A stretch of 10,578 nt of DNA from Armatimonadota bacterium. GTDB lineage: Bacteria; Armatimonadota; UBA5829. Each line of letters begins with the position of its first letter. Positions within the stretch are counted from its first letter, which is position 1. Made by a program: the position numbers and the translations under genes. The DNA lies in contig JAMCYN010000023.1 of the NCBI GenBank assembly GCA_023474015.1, positions 1 to 10,578 of the forward strand, in the 5' to 3' direction. Positions 1 through 7,136 of this stretch are shown here, one piece after another. A model generated the notes under the pieces. The model was not told the DNA's origin and did not search any database. It was given only the letters and a program-made list of their open reading frames with translations.

Positions 1-31
1 TACCCAGACGCGAGCTTAGGGTCAAGAGCAT

Positions 32-63
32 TGCGGATTGTATGCGGATTGCAGATGCGGATT
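32..63. repeat. Three short direct repeats of TGCGGATT
   Basis: The octamer TGCGGATT occurs at 32-39, 43-50 and 56-63, with start-to-start spacings of 11 and 13 bases. No gene covers it. It may be a degenerate tandem repeat or a cluster of protein-binding sites about one helical turn apart. It lies too far from norZ (219 bases) to be assigned a regulatory role. The rest of 1-281 holds only the comM-tail fragment, and I found no convincing sigma70 promoter for norZ there. Confidence 0.45.
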
Positions 64-123
64 TCAGGCCGCGAGCCTGGTGTCGTATCCGGGTGGGGCA
101 AGCGGTCGCACGAGAAGGTAGGT

Positions 124-171
124 TATCCCCAATACTTCCTGTCCAAGCTCCGATACTGCACGGTTTCTACA
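124..171 (-). pseudogene. Fragment of the 3' end of comM (displaced or duplicated tail)
   Basis: Read on the minus strand, this stretch encodes HVETVQYRSLDRKYWG followed by TAA. The intact comM ends HVAEAVQYRSLDRKYWG followed by TAG. The best-conserved block, 127-161 against 4079-4113, differs at one of 35 positions. Further into the gene, similarity falls away after about 16 codons, and the frame runs into unrelated sequence. No start site or further ComM domain is present, so this is not a gene. Its orientation and its place downstream of comM fit a 3' end displaced by integration of an element at the end of comM. It could equally be the remnant of a second comM copy. Confidence 0.6.
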
Positions 172-281
172 TGCGGCGTCCAATTCATTCCGCACTGGGC
201 TCGGCCCACAGGGTGAGACAGCCAATTTATGGGTAACATCCTCTGGTGTACGTCTATATGCCACGACGCTTGGAGGCGGCA

Positions 282-2606
282 ATGAATGAACAGTACCAAA
301 AGAGGATGCTCGTTTCGCCCCTATGGCTGCAGGTATCGATCTTGACCTTCGTGTTTGGTTTCGGCGTGCTTGGGTTTCTAGCGGCCTATATCTATGCCAA
401 ACGCCCGCCGATTCCCAACAAGGTTCTCCTCAGCGGGGGTATGGTTCTGTTCACGGACGACGAAATAATGGCCGGCCAGCATCTTTTCGAAAAGTACGGA
501 CTAATGCAGTTCGGCACTCTCTTTGGACACGGTGCGTATCTCGGACCTGATTTCACAGCGGAATACCTTCACCGCGCGGCTTCCGCCGCCACCGACCTTT
601 ATCAGCGGCAAGGCCAACCTCTCCCAATTGCGCGAGCCCGCGTCAGAAACGAGTTCAAGCATAATGCTTATGATCCCACTACCAACACCCTCGTCTACAC
701 TCCCGGGCAGGCCCAGGGTTTCCGGCAGCTCTACCGATTCTATCAAGGCTACTTCGGGCCGGTGCAATCTCAGACTGGTCTTCGCAGGCCCACCATTCTT
801 AACAAGAAGGACATCCACGAACTGACAGCCTACTTCTCGTGGGCTGCCTGGGTCTGCTCAACCAACAGGCCAGGTGAAGACTACTCTTATACCAATAACT
901 GGCCGGGAGAACCACTCGTGGGTAACGCTCCTACCCCCGAGGCATTCATATGGAGCGTATATAGCTTGTTAGCGCTTCTCGGCGGTATTGGCCTCGTGCT
1001 TTTTGTGTTCGGCAAATACAGAGTCCTGGGATGGCATCGTTATGAAGAGGAAACCCCTGAACGCATCTCACGGTTTAGGCCTCCCGAGGAGGTCAGATTG
1101 ACCCCTGCCCAGAGAGCCACGGCGTGGTATTTCCTGGTCGTATCGGGGTTGTTCCTGGCGCAGGGATTACTCGGCGGAGCAAACGCCCACTACCACGTCG
1201 AGCCCGCAGGGTTCTATGGGCTCAATCTTTCCAACTGGTTTCCCTACAACCTTACCCGAATGTGGCACGTCCAGCTCGCCATTTTCTTTGTCGCGTCGGC
1301 CTATCTAGCCATGGCGATCTTCCTTGCCCCACTGATCGCGCGCCGCGAGCCCAAACATCAGGACAAGCTGGCCATGGGCTTGTTCGGCGCGGTGGTGATC
1401 GTCGTTGTGGGGAGCCTTTTGGGAGAGGCGGCAAGCCTCAAGAACTGGGTTGGTCTCGGCGGACCATGGTGGTGGATCGGCACTCAAGGTTGGGAATATC
1501 TTGATCTTGGAAGACTGTGGCAGGCCTTGCTTAGTGTCGGGATGGTGTTCTGGGTTGTGATCCTCGTGCGGGGACTGCGCGGCAAGTTGCCATCCGAGCA
1601 TCCCGGCAATATGCCCTATCTGTTCCTCTACAGCGCTATCTCCATACCTGTATTCTACGCAGTCGGGATGGTGTTCGGCAAGATGTCGAGTTTCGCTATT
1701 GTGGACTTCTGGCGGTTCTGGGTAGTGCATTTGTGGGTCGAGGACTTCCTGGAGCTGTTTACGACCATAATGGTCGCGTATCTGTTCGTGCTGTTGGGAG
1801 TCGTAAGACAAACGACAGCGACCAGGGTTGTGTACGTGGATATCATACTCTACTCGGTCGGCGGAGTCATTGGCACAATGCACCATCTCTACTTCAGCGG
1901 TGCGCCGGCGGTGCATATGGCCCTTGGCGCTTTCTTTTCGGCAATGGAAGTGATTCCTCTTATGCTCCTCACCTTTGAGGCCTGGCGGTTCATACAACTG
2001 GGAAGTTACCGCCAGGAGGAGTGCGCGATGTGTACCGCATCGGGAGGATTCCCGCACAAGTGGGCCGTTATGTTCCTGATTGCGGTCGGGTTCTGGAATT
2101 TCCTCGGCGCGGGTATCTTCGGATTTTTGATCAACCTGCCGATTGTGAGCTATTACGAGATCGGGACCCAGTTCACGGCAAACCATGCGCACGCCGCGCT
2201 AATGGGCGTTTACGGGATGCTGGCGATTGGATTTTTCATGTTCGTCGCCCGCTACTTCATCCCTCCGGACCGCAAGAGTGAAATGGCAATGAAGACGTCT
2301 TTCTGGAGCCTTAACATAGGCCTTGCGTGGATGGTATTTGTGAACCTTGTGCCCACGGGAACACTCCAACTCTTCGACAGCTTCCAAAACGGCTACTGGC
2401 ACGCTCGGCAGCCCGACTTCTTTTCACAGACCGGCATGAAGGTCATCGAGTGGCTCAGGTTCCCAGGTGATGTGCTGTTCATTGTGGGCGGGATCTTGCC
2501 GGTTGTATACCTCGCCCTGCGAATGTGGAAGCAGCGAAACAGATATGGCCGCATTGAGCCCGAAACCGAGACGGAGGAGCTTGTCCAGATATATGAGGAA
2601 GGCTAG
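282..2606 (+). CDS. norZ: Quinol-dependent nitric oxide reductase (qNOR, single-subunit NorB/NorZ)
   Basis: This inner-membrane enzyme reduces two NO to N2O with electrons from quinol, for denitrification or NO detoxification. The ATG at 282 is preferred over an in-frame ATG at 246 because GGAGG (272-276) sits 5 bases before it, giving 774 residues, normal for qNOR. After the first membrane helix (about 17-39) comes the qNOR-specific periplasmic region with GHGAYLGPDF (82-91), a cytochrome c-like fold without CxxCH heme motifs. The multi-helix NorB core has WHVQLAIF with low-spin heme ligand His329. HLWVEDFLE provides FeB ligand His483 and Glu487, His534-His535 complete the FeB site, and NHAHAALMG carries heme ligands His635 and His637. 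Glu556 lies in the conserved SAMEVIPL helix. No NorC, NorQ, NorD or obvious NO-responsive regulator adjoins it, as expected for the one-subunit type. Some annotations call this gene norB. Confidence 0.96.
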   Translation: MNEQYQKRMLVSPLWLQVSILTFVFGFGVLGFLAAYIYAKRPPIPNKVLLSGGMVLFTDDEIMAGQHLFEKYGLMQFGTLFGHGAYLGPDFTAEYLHRAASAATDLYQRQGQPLPIARARVRNEFKHNAYDPTTNTLVYTPGQAQGFRQLYRFYQGYFGPVQSQTGLRRPTILNKKDIHELTAYFSWAAWVCSTNRPGEDYSYTNNWPGEPLVGNAPTPEAFIWSVYSLLALLGGIGLVLFVFGKYRVLGWHRYEEETPERISRFRPPEEVRLTPAQRATAWYFLVVSGLFLAQGLLGGANAHYHVEPAGFYGLNLSNWFPYNLTRMWHVQLAIFFVASAYLAMAIFLAPLIARREPKHQDKLAMGLFGAVVIVVVGSLLGEAASLKNWVGLGGPWWWIGTQGWEYLDLGRLWQALLSVGMVFWVVILVRGLRGKLPSEHPGNMPYLFLYSAISIPVFYAVGMVFGKMSSFAIVDFWRFWVVHLWVEDFLELFTTIMVAYLFVLLGVVRQTTATRVVYVDIILYSVGGVIGTMHHLYFSGAPAVHMALGAFFSAMEVIPLMLLTFEAWRFIQLGSYRQEECAMCTASGGFPHKWAVMFLIAVGFWNFLGAGIFGFLINLPIVSYYEIGTQFTANHAHAALMGVYGMLAIGFFMFVARYFIPPDRKSEMAMKTSFWSLNIGLAWMVFVNLVPTGTLQLFDSFQNGYWHARQPDFFSQTGMKVIEWLRFPGDVLFIVGGILPVVYLALRMWKQRNRYGRIEPETETEELVQIYEEG

Positions 2607-2629
2607 CTGACAGACTTTTTCGTTGGCGG

Positions 2630-2739
2630 TAAATGCACAGTCTCGCTGTCATCCTGAACTTGATTCAGGATCTGTTAACTGCGAAGGAGATGCTGAATCG
2701 AGTTCAGCATGACAGGTAATCATCGAGAGTGAGCACTTA
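2630..2739. repeat. 110-bp inverted-repeat element, copy 1 (MITE-like)
   Basis: The element begins TAAATGCACAGTCTCG and ends with its near inverse (CGAGAGTGAGCACTTA). Counting two flanking bases on each side, the terminal inverted repeat matches at 15 of 18 positions. Inside are two small hairpins, CCTGAACTTGATTCAGG and TGCTGAATCGAGTTCAGCA, which are themselves arms of a larger inverted repeat beginning TGTCAT. Positions 2639-2714 match the inverted copy at 6003-6078 with one mismatch in 76. A third, more divergent copy lies at 8718-8828. It has no coding capacity. It separates norZ from the DUF488-glycosylase operon and its hairpins could end norZ transcription. No clear target duplication is seen at this copy. 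Confidence 0.8.
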
Positions 2740-2796
2740 CCTACGGTGTACAAACTTGCCTTAACACGGAATCTTATACTGCTATTGGAGGTCAGT

Positions 2797-3138
2797 ATGG
2801 TCAAGCTAAAGCGAATCTACGAACCGGCCCATCCGGAAGATGGCTGCCGGGTGCTTGTTGAACGGCTCTGGCCACGAGGAATCAGCAAGACAAGAGCGGC
2901 ACTTGACCTTTGGCTGAAAGACGTGGCTCCGAGCCCTGAACTGCGAACTTGGTTCGAACATGACCCCGCGAAATGGGATGAGTTCCGTAAGCGCTACTGG
3001 GAAGAACTCGAGCAAAATGAGGATGCGGTTGATCAACTACGAGAGCTTGCTCGAAAAGGAGACGTAACGTTCGTCTATGCGGCAAAGGACACGGAGCATA
3101 ATGCTGCTGTCGCATTGAATGAGTTCATCGAGCAATGA
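2797..3138 (+). CDS. DUF488 family protein
   Basis: This 113-residue cytosolic protein belongs to the DUF488 family, whose biochemical function is not established. Family hallmarks are an N-terminal MVKLKRIYEP, the motif LVERLWPRG near residues 20-28, and a central segment with W-L-K-D-V-A-P-S and WFEHDPAKWDEF. The C-terminal strand VTFVYAAKD is followed by an HNAAVAL helix. Length is normal for the family. The ATG at 2797 is chosen over an upstream in-frame ATG at 2746 because GGAGG (2787-2791) lies 5 bases before it and the conserved region begins at once. A TATACT at 2775-2780 is a possible -10 box without a good -35. The stop overlaps the start of the glycosylase gene by 4 bases (ATGA), so the two are translationally coupled. 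A link to DNA damage response rests on this context only. Confidence 0.93.
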   Translation: MVKLKRIYEPAHPEDGCRVLVERLWPRGISKTRAALDLWLKDVAPSPELRTWFEHDPAKWDEFRKRYWEELEQNEDAVDQLRELARKGDVTFVYAAKDTEHNAAVALNEFIEQ

Positions 3139-4043
3139 GGAGCTTTTCGCTACACCCAGCGCCCCCATTTCGCCTGGACCTGACGGTATGGGCGCTGCGT
3201 CGTGTGCCGGTGAATGAAATGGACCGCTGGGACGGGCACATATACAAGCGGGTCCTTATCGTGCGAGATGAACCCGTGCAGGTTTCTGTTGGCCAGAACC
3301 GGCCAGCGGAAACGCCGGAGCTTATCGTAAGCGTGACGGGACCAGGGGCAGCCAAGGTCAGTGAGGCTGACATCACACCTGTTCTGACTAAAATACTGGG
3401 CCTTGATATCGATCTGACCGGCTTCTACTCGCTTGCTCAGTCAGATATTCGCTTATCTGAACTTGTCGGCCGATTTGTCGGCTTCAAGCCACCTCGGCTG
3501 GGATCTATCTTTGAAGCGCTGGTAAATGGGATCGCTTGTCAACAGATTTCCCTGACTGTATGCACAACTCTTCTGAATCGTCTGTCGGCACAATACGGCA
3601 TCGCCGTCGGCGACCACCATGCGTTCCCACGGCCTGAGGACTTGCTTGATACCTTGGTAGAGGATGTCAGACAGCTCGGCTTCAGCGGCCGCAAGGCTCA
3701 GAACATCCTCGCGATATCCCAAACCATCGCGGATGGGCAACTTGAAGTTGAGAATCTGGAGAAACTCGATGATGATGAGGTTGCAACCGCCCTCCGCGAT
3801 ATCTCCGGAGTGGGACGGTGGACGGCCCAGTATGTAGAACTCCGCGGCATGGGGCGACTGGATGTTTACCCCGCGGATGACGTAGGCAGTCAGATCAAGC
3901 TTCAGCAATGGTTGAATCTGAACGAGCGCCCCAACTACGACGGCATACACCAACTAATTGATCGGTGGACGCCTTACAGAGGGCTCATATACTTTCATCT
4001 TCTTCTGGACAGCCAGGATCGTCAGGGGCTATTCCAGATGTGA
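3135..4043 (+). CDS. AlkA-like DNA-3-methyladenine glycosylase (HhH-GPD family)
   Basis: The 302-residue product is a base-excision repair glycosylase of the HhH-GPD superfamily, closest to DNA-3-methyladenine glycosylase II. Such enzymes cut the N-glycosidic bond of alkylated purines. The N-terminal ~100 residues correspond to the AlkA N-domain. The helical core follows, with ALVNGIACQQISL (about 128-140) and a helix-hairpin-helix LRDISGVGRWTAQY (220-233). The catalytic-aspartate segment is YPADDVG (245-251), where Asp249 aligns with E. coli AlkA Asp238. WTPYRGLIYFHLL (278-290) matches the AlkA C-terminal helix. The start overlaps the DUF488 stop by 4 bases with no separate promoter, indicating an operon. 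It converges on comM with a 31-base gap and no obvious terminator. An 8-oxoguanine-type glycosylase is less likely because the catalytic lysine of that group is not apparent. Confidence 0.92.
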   Translation: MRSFSLHPAPPFRLDLTVWALRRVPVNEMDRWDGHIYKRVLIVRDEPVQVSVGQNRPAETPELIVSVTGPGAAKVSEADITPVLTKILGLDIDLTGFYSLAQSDIRLSELVGRFVGFKPPRLGSIFEALVNGIACQQISLTVCTTLLNRLSAQYGIAVGDHHAFPRPEDLLDTLVEDVRQLGFSGRKAQNILAISQTIADGQLEVENLEKLDDDEVATALRDISGVGRWTAQYVELRGMGRLDVYPADDVGSQIKLQQWLNLNERPNYDGIHQLIDRWTPYRGLIYFHLLLDSQDRQGLFQM

Positions 4044-4074
4044 CCCAAATCTCGATATGGTCAAAGCAGCCGCC

Positions 4075-5610
4075 CTACCCCCAATACTTCCTGTCCAAGC
4101 TTCGATACTGCACCGCCTCCGCCACATGCTCGATGCCGATGGATTCAGAGCAAGACAAATCGGCGATGGTGCGGGAGAGTTTGAGGATGCGGTCGAATGC
4201 GCGGGCGGAGAGGCGCAGGTGCTCGATGGCCTGCTTCAGCATCGATTCGGCGTCGGAGTTTAGCTTGCAGTAGAGCTTCATCTGGCGGGTGTTCATCTGG
4301 GCGTTGCAGAATATCTTCGAGCCGGTAAGGCGCGCGTTTTGAATCTCTCGCGCCGCCTTGACTCTGTCCCGGATTATCGCAGATGCCTCGCCCGACGACT
4401 TTGACATCAACTCGTTCTGCTTCAGCCTCGGGACCTCCACGTGGATGTCGATTCGGTCCAGGAGCGGCCCGGATATCCTCTGCAAATACTTATGGATCAT
4501 GTGCGGGGTGCACGTGCAGGGCTTGATGTGGTCGTTGTAGAAGCCACATGGGCACGGATTCATCGCCGCGACCAGCATGAAGTTCGCCGGATAAGTGAGC
4601 GAAGCCTGCGCTCTTGCAATGGTCACATGGCCGTCCTCGAGCGGCTGCCGCATCACTTCCAGCACGTCCCGCTTGAACTCGGGAAATTCGTCCAGGAACA
4701 GCACCCCATGGTGCGCAAGGCTGACTTCCCCTGGACGCGGGTATGAGCCGCCACCGGTCAGCCCGGCGTTCGAGATCGTATGATGCGGTGAACGGAAAGC
4801 GCGCCGTGTGATCAACGCCTCGTTGGAGCTCAGCAGGCCGCACACACTGTAAAGCTTAGTAACCTCGAGCGCCTCCTCCATATTCAGCGGGGGGAGTATG
4901 GTCGGAATCCTGCGCGCGAGCATCGTTTTGCCGCTGCCGGGGGGGCCGACAAGCAGGGCGTTATGTCCACCGGCGGCGGCGATCTCCAGCGCGCGTTTTA
5001 CGGTCTCCTGCCCTTTGACATCGCAGAAGTCCACATCGTAGGCGGGCTCATCGAGCGCTTGGAACTCGGTGATATCGAAGATCGCGGGGAGCATGTGGTC
5101 CGGCTCGTTAAGCAACTGAACGACTTCGGTGAGCGTGGTGACCGGGTAAACCTCGACCTCCCCGACAATCGCGGCTTCCTTGACGTTGTGCGCGGGGACA
5201 ATCATCCGCTTAATCCGCTTCTCACGAGCGTTCAAGGCGATTGGCAACACCCCGCTGACGTTCCGGACCGCGCCATCGAGGCTCAGCTCGCCGACTACCA
5301 CGCAGCTATCCAGCAGGTCCATATCCACCTGGCCACTGGCGGCAAGAATACCCACCGCTATCGGGAGGTCGAAAGACGGTCCCTCCTTGCGAACATCAGC
5401 CGGGGCCAGGTTGATCGTGATCCGCCGGGACGGGAACTCCAGCCCGCAATTCTTGATAGCGGCCCGTACTCGTTCGATGGATTCCCTCACCGCCGCATCA
5501 GGCAGCCCCACCAGCGTGAAACTCGGTATTGCGGACGCGACATCGACCTCCACATCGATGTGGTAGGCGTCGATCCCATTCACCGCGCTGGAAGTCACAT
5601 GAGCGAGCAT
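4075..5610 (-). CDS. comM: ComM / YifB Mg-chelatase-like AAA+ ATPase
   Basis: ComM is a cytosolic hexameric AAA+ helicase. In Vibrio cholerae it promotes branch migration during integration of DNA taken up by natural transformation. The product is 511 residues, typical of the family. The N-terminal ChlI-like domain carries FTLVGLPDAAVRES (about 31-44) and RRITINLAPADVRKEG (62-77). The Mg-chelatase AAA+ domain has Walker A GPPGSGKT (222-229), Walker B VLFLDEF (303-309), the Cys-rich NPCPCG...CTC stretch (from 351) and RISGPLLDRID (378-388). The C-terminal domain ends EAVQYRSLDRKYWG. The ATG at 5608-5610 is preferred because the longer frame reaching 5679 would begin inside the promoter (5659-5688). 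GGAG lies 9 bases before the chosen ATG. A copy of its last codons lies at 124-171. No other competence gene is in the window. Confidence 0.96.
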   Translation of the reverse strand: MLAHVTSSAVNGIDAYHIDVEVDVASAIPSFTLVGLPDAAVRESIERVRAAIKNCGLEFPSRRITINLAPADVRKEGPSFDLPIAVGILAASGQVDMDLLDSCVVVGELSLDGAVRNVSGVLPIALNAREKRIKRMIVPAHNVKEAAIVGEVEVYPVTTLTEVVQLLNEPDHMLPAIFDITEFQALDEPAYDVDFCDVKGQETVKRALEIAAAGGHNALLVGPPGSGKTMLARRIPTILPPLNMEEALEVTKLYSVCGLLSSNEALITRRAFRSPHHTISNAGLTGGGSYPRPGEVSLAHHGVLFLDEFPEFKRDVLEVMRQPLEDGHVTIARAQASLTYPANFMLVAAMNPCPCGFYNDHIKPCTCTPHMIHKYLQRISGPLLDRIDIHVEVPRLKQNELMSKSSGEASAIIRDRVKAAREIQNARLTGSKIFCNAQMNTRQMKLYCKLNSDAESMLKQAIEHLRLSARAFDRILKLSRTIADLSCSESIGIEHVAEAVQYRSLDRKYWG

Positions 5611-5658
5611 CGCATCAGTCTCCGTTCCAAGTGGTCTCCGCTTACTATCCCTGACAAG

Positions 5659-5688
5659 ATTATATCCATCAGTTGCCAATCACGTCAA
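5659..5688 (-). promoter_or_regulatory. Sigma70-like promoter of comM
   Basis: On the minus strand TTGACG (5683-5688) is followed after 18 bases by TATAAT (5659-5664). The first transcribed base would fall near 5652, leaving a leader of about 40 bases before the comM ATG at 5610. Its position supports that start. Confidence 0.75.
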
Positions 5689-5712
5689 TCGAACGCGGAT
5701 TTTTATGTGTGT

Positions 5713-5924
5713 CCTAAATCGCGAAGACGCGAATGGGAAGGGAGTTAACCACGAAAGCCCGAAAGAGCGAAAACACGAAAAGGGAAATGGAGTTTTAGGG
5801 CTAAAGTGCTAACCCTCCAACTCTTTGCCTCTCAAGCCATTTCGGGTTTTCGGATATTTCGGGCTTTCGAATAAAGAATCCCCTCCCCTTCGCGTTTTCG
5901 CTACTTCGCGCTTTCGCGATTAGG
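5713..5924. repeat. 212-bp foldback repeat with CGAAA-rich arms
   Basis: The left arm starts CCTAAATCGCGAAGACGCG and the right arm ends with the near inverse, CGCGCTTTCGCGATTAGG. Further in, CGAAAGCCCGAAAGAGCGAA (from 5752) pairs with the inverse of TTCGGATATTTCGGGCTTTCG-type sequence around 5850-5869. The centre (5790-5817) also has weak inverse symmetry (TTAGGGCTAAAGTGCTAACCCT). Each arm is about 100 bases and contains loosely repeated CGAAA/CGCGAA units. There is no open reading frame of note. It begins only 25 bases upstream of the comM promoter. It is best described as a non-autonomous foldback or REP-type element; its mobility is inferred, not shown. Confidence 0.65.
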
Positions 5925-5977
5925 AAGCCTCCTGGATTGCACTGTGTTTCAGTGAATTAACAAGCGACTCTTGAATG

Positions 5978-6087
5978 TAAGTGCTCACTCTTGATGAGTA
6001 CTTGTCATGCTGAACTCGATTCAGCATCTCCTTCGCAGGTAACAGATCCTGAATCAAGTTCAGGATGACAGCGAGACTGAGCTGTTA
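5978..6087. repeat. 110-bp inverted-repeat element, copy 2, with probable target duplication
   Basis: This is an inverted copy of the element at 2630-2739, with one mismatch across the central 76 bases (6003-6078). It begins TAAGTGCTCACTCT and ends with the near inverse AGACTGAGCTGTTA. It is bracketed by the direct repeat CTCTTGAATG at 5968-5977 and 6088-6097, which extends to 11 bases with the preceding A. That is what insertion with target duplication would leave. A caveat is that a related sequence, ACTCTTGATG, occurs inside the element at 5987-5996. It ends 16 bases before the -35 box of the tRNA promoter. Confidence 0.8.
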
Positions 6088-6103
6088 CTCTTGAATGCGG
6101 AGC

Positions 6104-6133
6104 TTGCACGAAACGGCGGGAAAATGCTATATT
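6104..6133 (+). promoter_or_regulatory. Sigma70-like promoter of the tRNA(CAU) gene
   Basis: TTGCAC (6104-6109) and TATATT (6128-6133) are 18 bases apart. Transcription would begin near 6140, about 10 bases before the mature tRNA. It may also supply the dehydrogenase gene downstream, since no separate promoter is visible in the 28-34 bases between them. Confidence 0.7.
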
Positions 6134-6150
6134 ATAGTGCGAATAGTCAC

Positions 6151-6225
6151 GGGCCCGTAGCTCAGCGGTAGAGCGGGCGGCTCATAACCGCTTGGTCCTT
6201 GGTTCGAATCCGAGCGGGCCCACCA
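6151..6225 (+). tRNA. tRNA with CAU anticodon (probably Ile2, otherwise elongator Met)
   Basis: A full cloverleaf can be drawn. The acceptor stem GGGCCCG pairs with CGGGCCC, the D stem is GCTC/GAGC, the anticodon stem GGCGG/CCGCT holds loop CTCATAA (anticodon 6183-6185), and the T arm is CTTGG TTCGAAT CCGAG. A discriminator A (6222) and an encoded CCA (6223-6225) follow. The paired first base and the absence of three G-C pairs in the anticodon stem argue against the initiator tRNA. The stretch CGCTTGGTC after the anticodon resembles E. coli tRNA-Ile2, whose C34 is changed to lysidine so that it reads AUA. Elongator Met cannot be excluded without comparing all CAU tRNAs of the genome. Confidence 0.95.
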
Positions 6226-6259
6226 ACAACGATCGCGGATTTCGGATTGGCCGGTGAGA

Positions 6260-7030
6260 ATGAATAATCGATTCAGTCTGGACGGGAAACGCGCGCTTGT
6301 CACCGGAGGCTCGAGCGGCATCGGTTACGCGATAGCTCAAGGCTTGGCGGAGTCCGGAGCCGATGTGGTCATCGCGGCGCGCGACAGTTCCCGACTTGAG
6401 AGCGCTCGAGAAAAGCTCTCGGCCTTCGGTAACGCGGTCCACGCATTCGAGTTCGACGTCTCGAATCTCGACGGCATCCAGCCGTTTTATGATAAGATCG
6501 TCGGCGAGGTCGGGCCGATTGACATCCTCGTCAACAATGCCGGGAGGCCATCCAGGCGCGCCCCGGCCCACGAGCTAACCCCACGAGACTGGCAGGAAAC
6601 CATCGAAGTGAACCTGTCCTCGGTCTTTTTCATGTCGCAGGCGTTTGCGCGGGAACGGATAGCCTCCGGCAATAAGGGGAGGATTATCAACATCGCGTCG
6701 CTTATGAGCGAGGACGCTCGCCCGAACAATGCCCCCTACGCATCGTCTAAAGGCGGCATCCGGCAGCTCACGAAGGCGCTCGCCATCGACTGGGCTTCTC
6801 ACGGAATCCTCGTAAACGCCATCGGGCCGGGCATGATCCACACAAACATAACCCACCCCCTCTTCTTGCAGGATGATTTCCACAAGTGGGTCCTCAGCAA
6901 GACGCCGCTTAACAGATGGGGAGAGCCCACGGACCTGGCGGGAGTCGCGATCTTCCTCGCATCCGAGGCGTCGGCGTTTATGACCGGGCAGATTGTTTAT
7001 GTTGACGGTGGATGGCTTGCGTCGATGTGA
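6260..7030 (+). CDS. Short-chain dehydrogenase/reductase, gluconate 5-dehydrogenase-like
   Basis: This cytosolic NAD(P)-dependent oxidoreductase of the classical SDR family has 256 residues from the ATG. In that numbering, the Rossmann glycine motif TGGSSGIG is at 15-22, Asp66 lies in the FDVS strand, and NNAG is at 92-95. Asn118, Ser147, Tyr160 and Lys164 (YASSK) form the catalytic set. The C-terminus TPLNRWGEPTDL...YVDGGW closely follows 5-keto-gluconate reductase (IdnO/Gno) and glucose dehydrogenase-like members, so a sugar or sugar-acid substrate is likely but unproven. No carbohydrate gene is nearby to support it. No good Shine-Dalgarno site is visible. An in-frame GTG at 6254 is an equally possible start. 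The gene follows the tRNA by about 30 bases and may be read from the same promoter. Confidence 0.92.
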   Translation: MNNRFSLDGKRALVTGGSSGIGYAIAQGLAESGADVVIAARDSSRLESAREKLSAFGNAVHAFEFDVSNLDGIQPFYDKIVGEVGPIDILVNNAGRPSRRAPAHELTPRDWQETIEVNLSSVFFMSQAFARERIASGNKGRIINIASLMSEDARPNNAPYASSKGGIRQLTKALAIDWASHGILVNAIGPGMIHTNITHPLFLQDDFHKWVLSKTPLNRWGEPTDLAGVAIFLASEASAFMTGQIVYVDGGWLASM

Positions 7031-7035
7031 GAACC

Positions 7036-7076
7036 TTGATCGGCGAGGGTTCAAACCATTGATCTTGATCTTGATC
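7036..7076. repeat. REP-like unit with three tandem TTGATC hexamers
   Basis: TTGATCGGCGAGGGTTCAAA starts at 7036. Three tandem TTGATC hexamers follow at 7059-7076, and a second TTGATCGGCGRGGGT unit begins at 7071 and forms the hairpin at 7076-7099. A third relative lies at 8244-8270, on the other side of the PEP-CTERM gene. The shared core is TTGATCGGCGRGGGTY followed by an inverted C-rich half. Confidence 0.55.
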
Positions 7077-7099
7077 GGCGGGGGTTTGAACCCCCGCCG
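7076..7099. terminator. GC-rich hairpin between convergent genes
   Basis: CGGCGGGGGTT (7076-7086) pairs perfectly with AACCCCCGCCG (7089-7099), an 11-base-pair stem with a very short loop. A second hairpin, centred on GGGCTTAAGCCC at 7110-7121, follows. Both lie between the convergent dehydrogenase and PEP-CTERM genes, where a two-way terminator is expected. No T tract follows on either strand, so canonical intrinsic termination is uncertain. The hairpin is also a member of the repeat family at 7036 and 8244. Confidence 0.5.
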
Positions 7100-7136
7100 C
7101 ACGTTCCCCGGGCTTAAGCCCCGGACGGTCACTCGT

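Noticed and set aside
1..281. FNR, NsrR or NorR site controlling norZ
   Set aside because: I looked for TTGAT-N4-ATCAA and similar inverted repeats upstream of norZ and found none convincing.
1305..2192. 295-codon minus-strand open frame
   Set aside because: It lies wholly inside norZ, has a composition typical of an antisense shadow (rich in His, Glu, Arg), and shows no domain.
5611..5679. Longer comM start at 5679
   Set aside because: It would begin between the -35 and -10 boxes of the comM promoter, and the extra 23 residues do not resemble the family N-terminus.
4963..5748. 261-codon plus-strand open frame
   Set aside because: It is antisense to comM, whose AAA+ motifs are unmistakable. 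The plus frame has no recognisable family or ribosome-binding site.
6127..6571. Minus-strand frames encoding SDSNQGPSGYEPPALPLSYG- and GPLGFEPRTKRL-like peptides
   Set aside because: These are the well-known false proteins produced by translating the antisense strand of tRNA genes; the real feature is the tRNA at 6151-6225.
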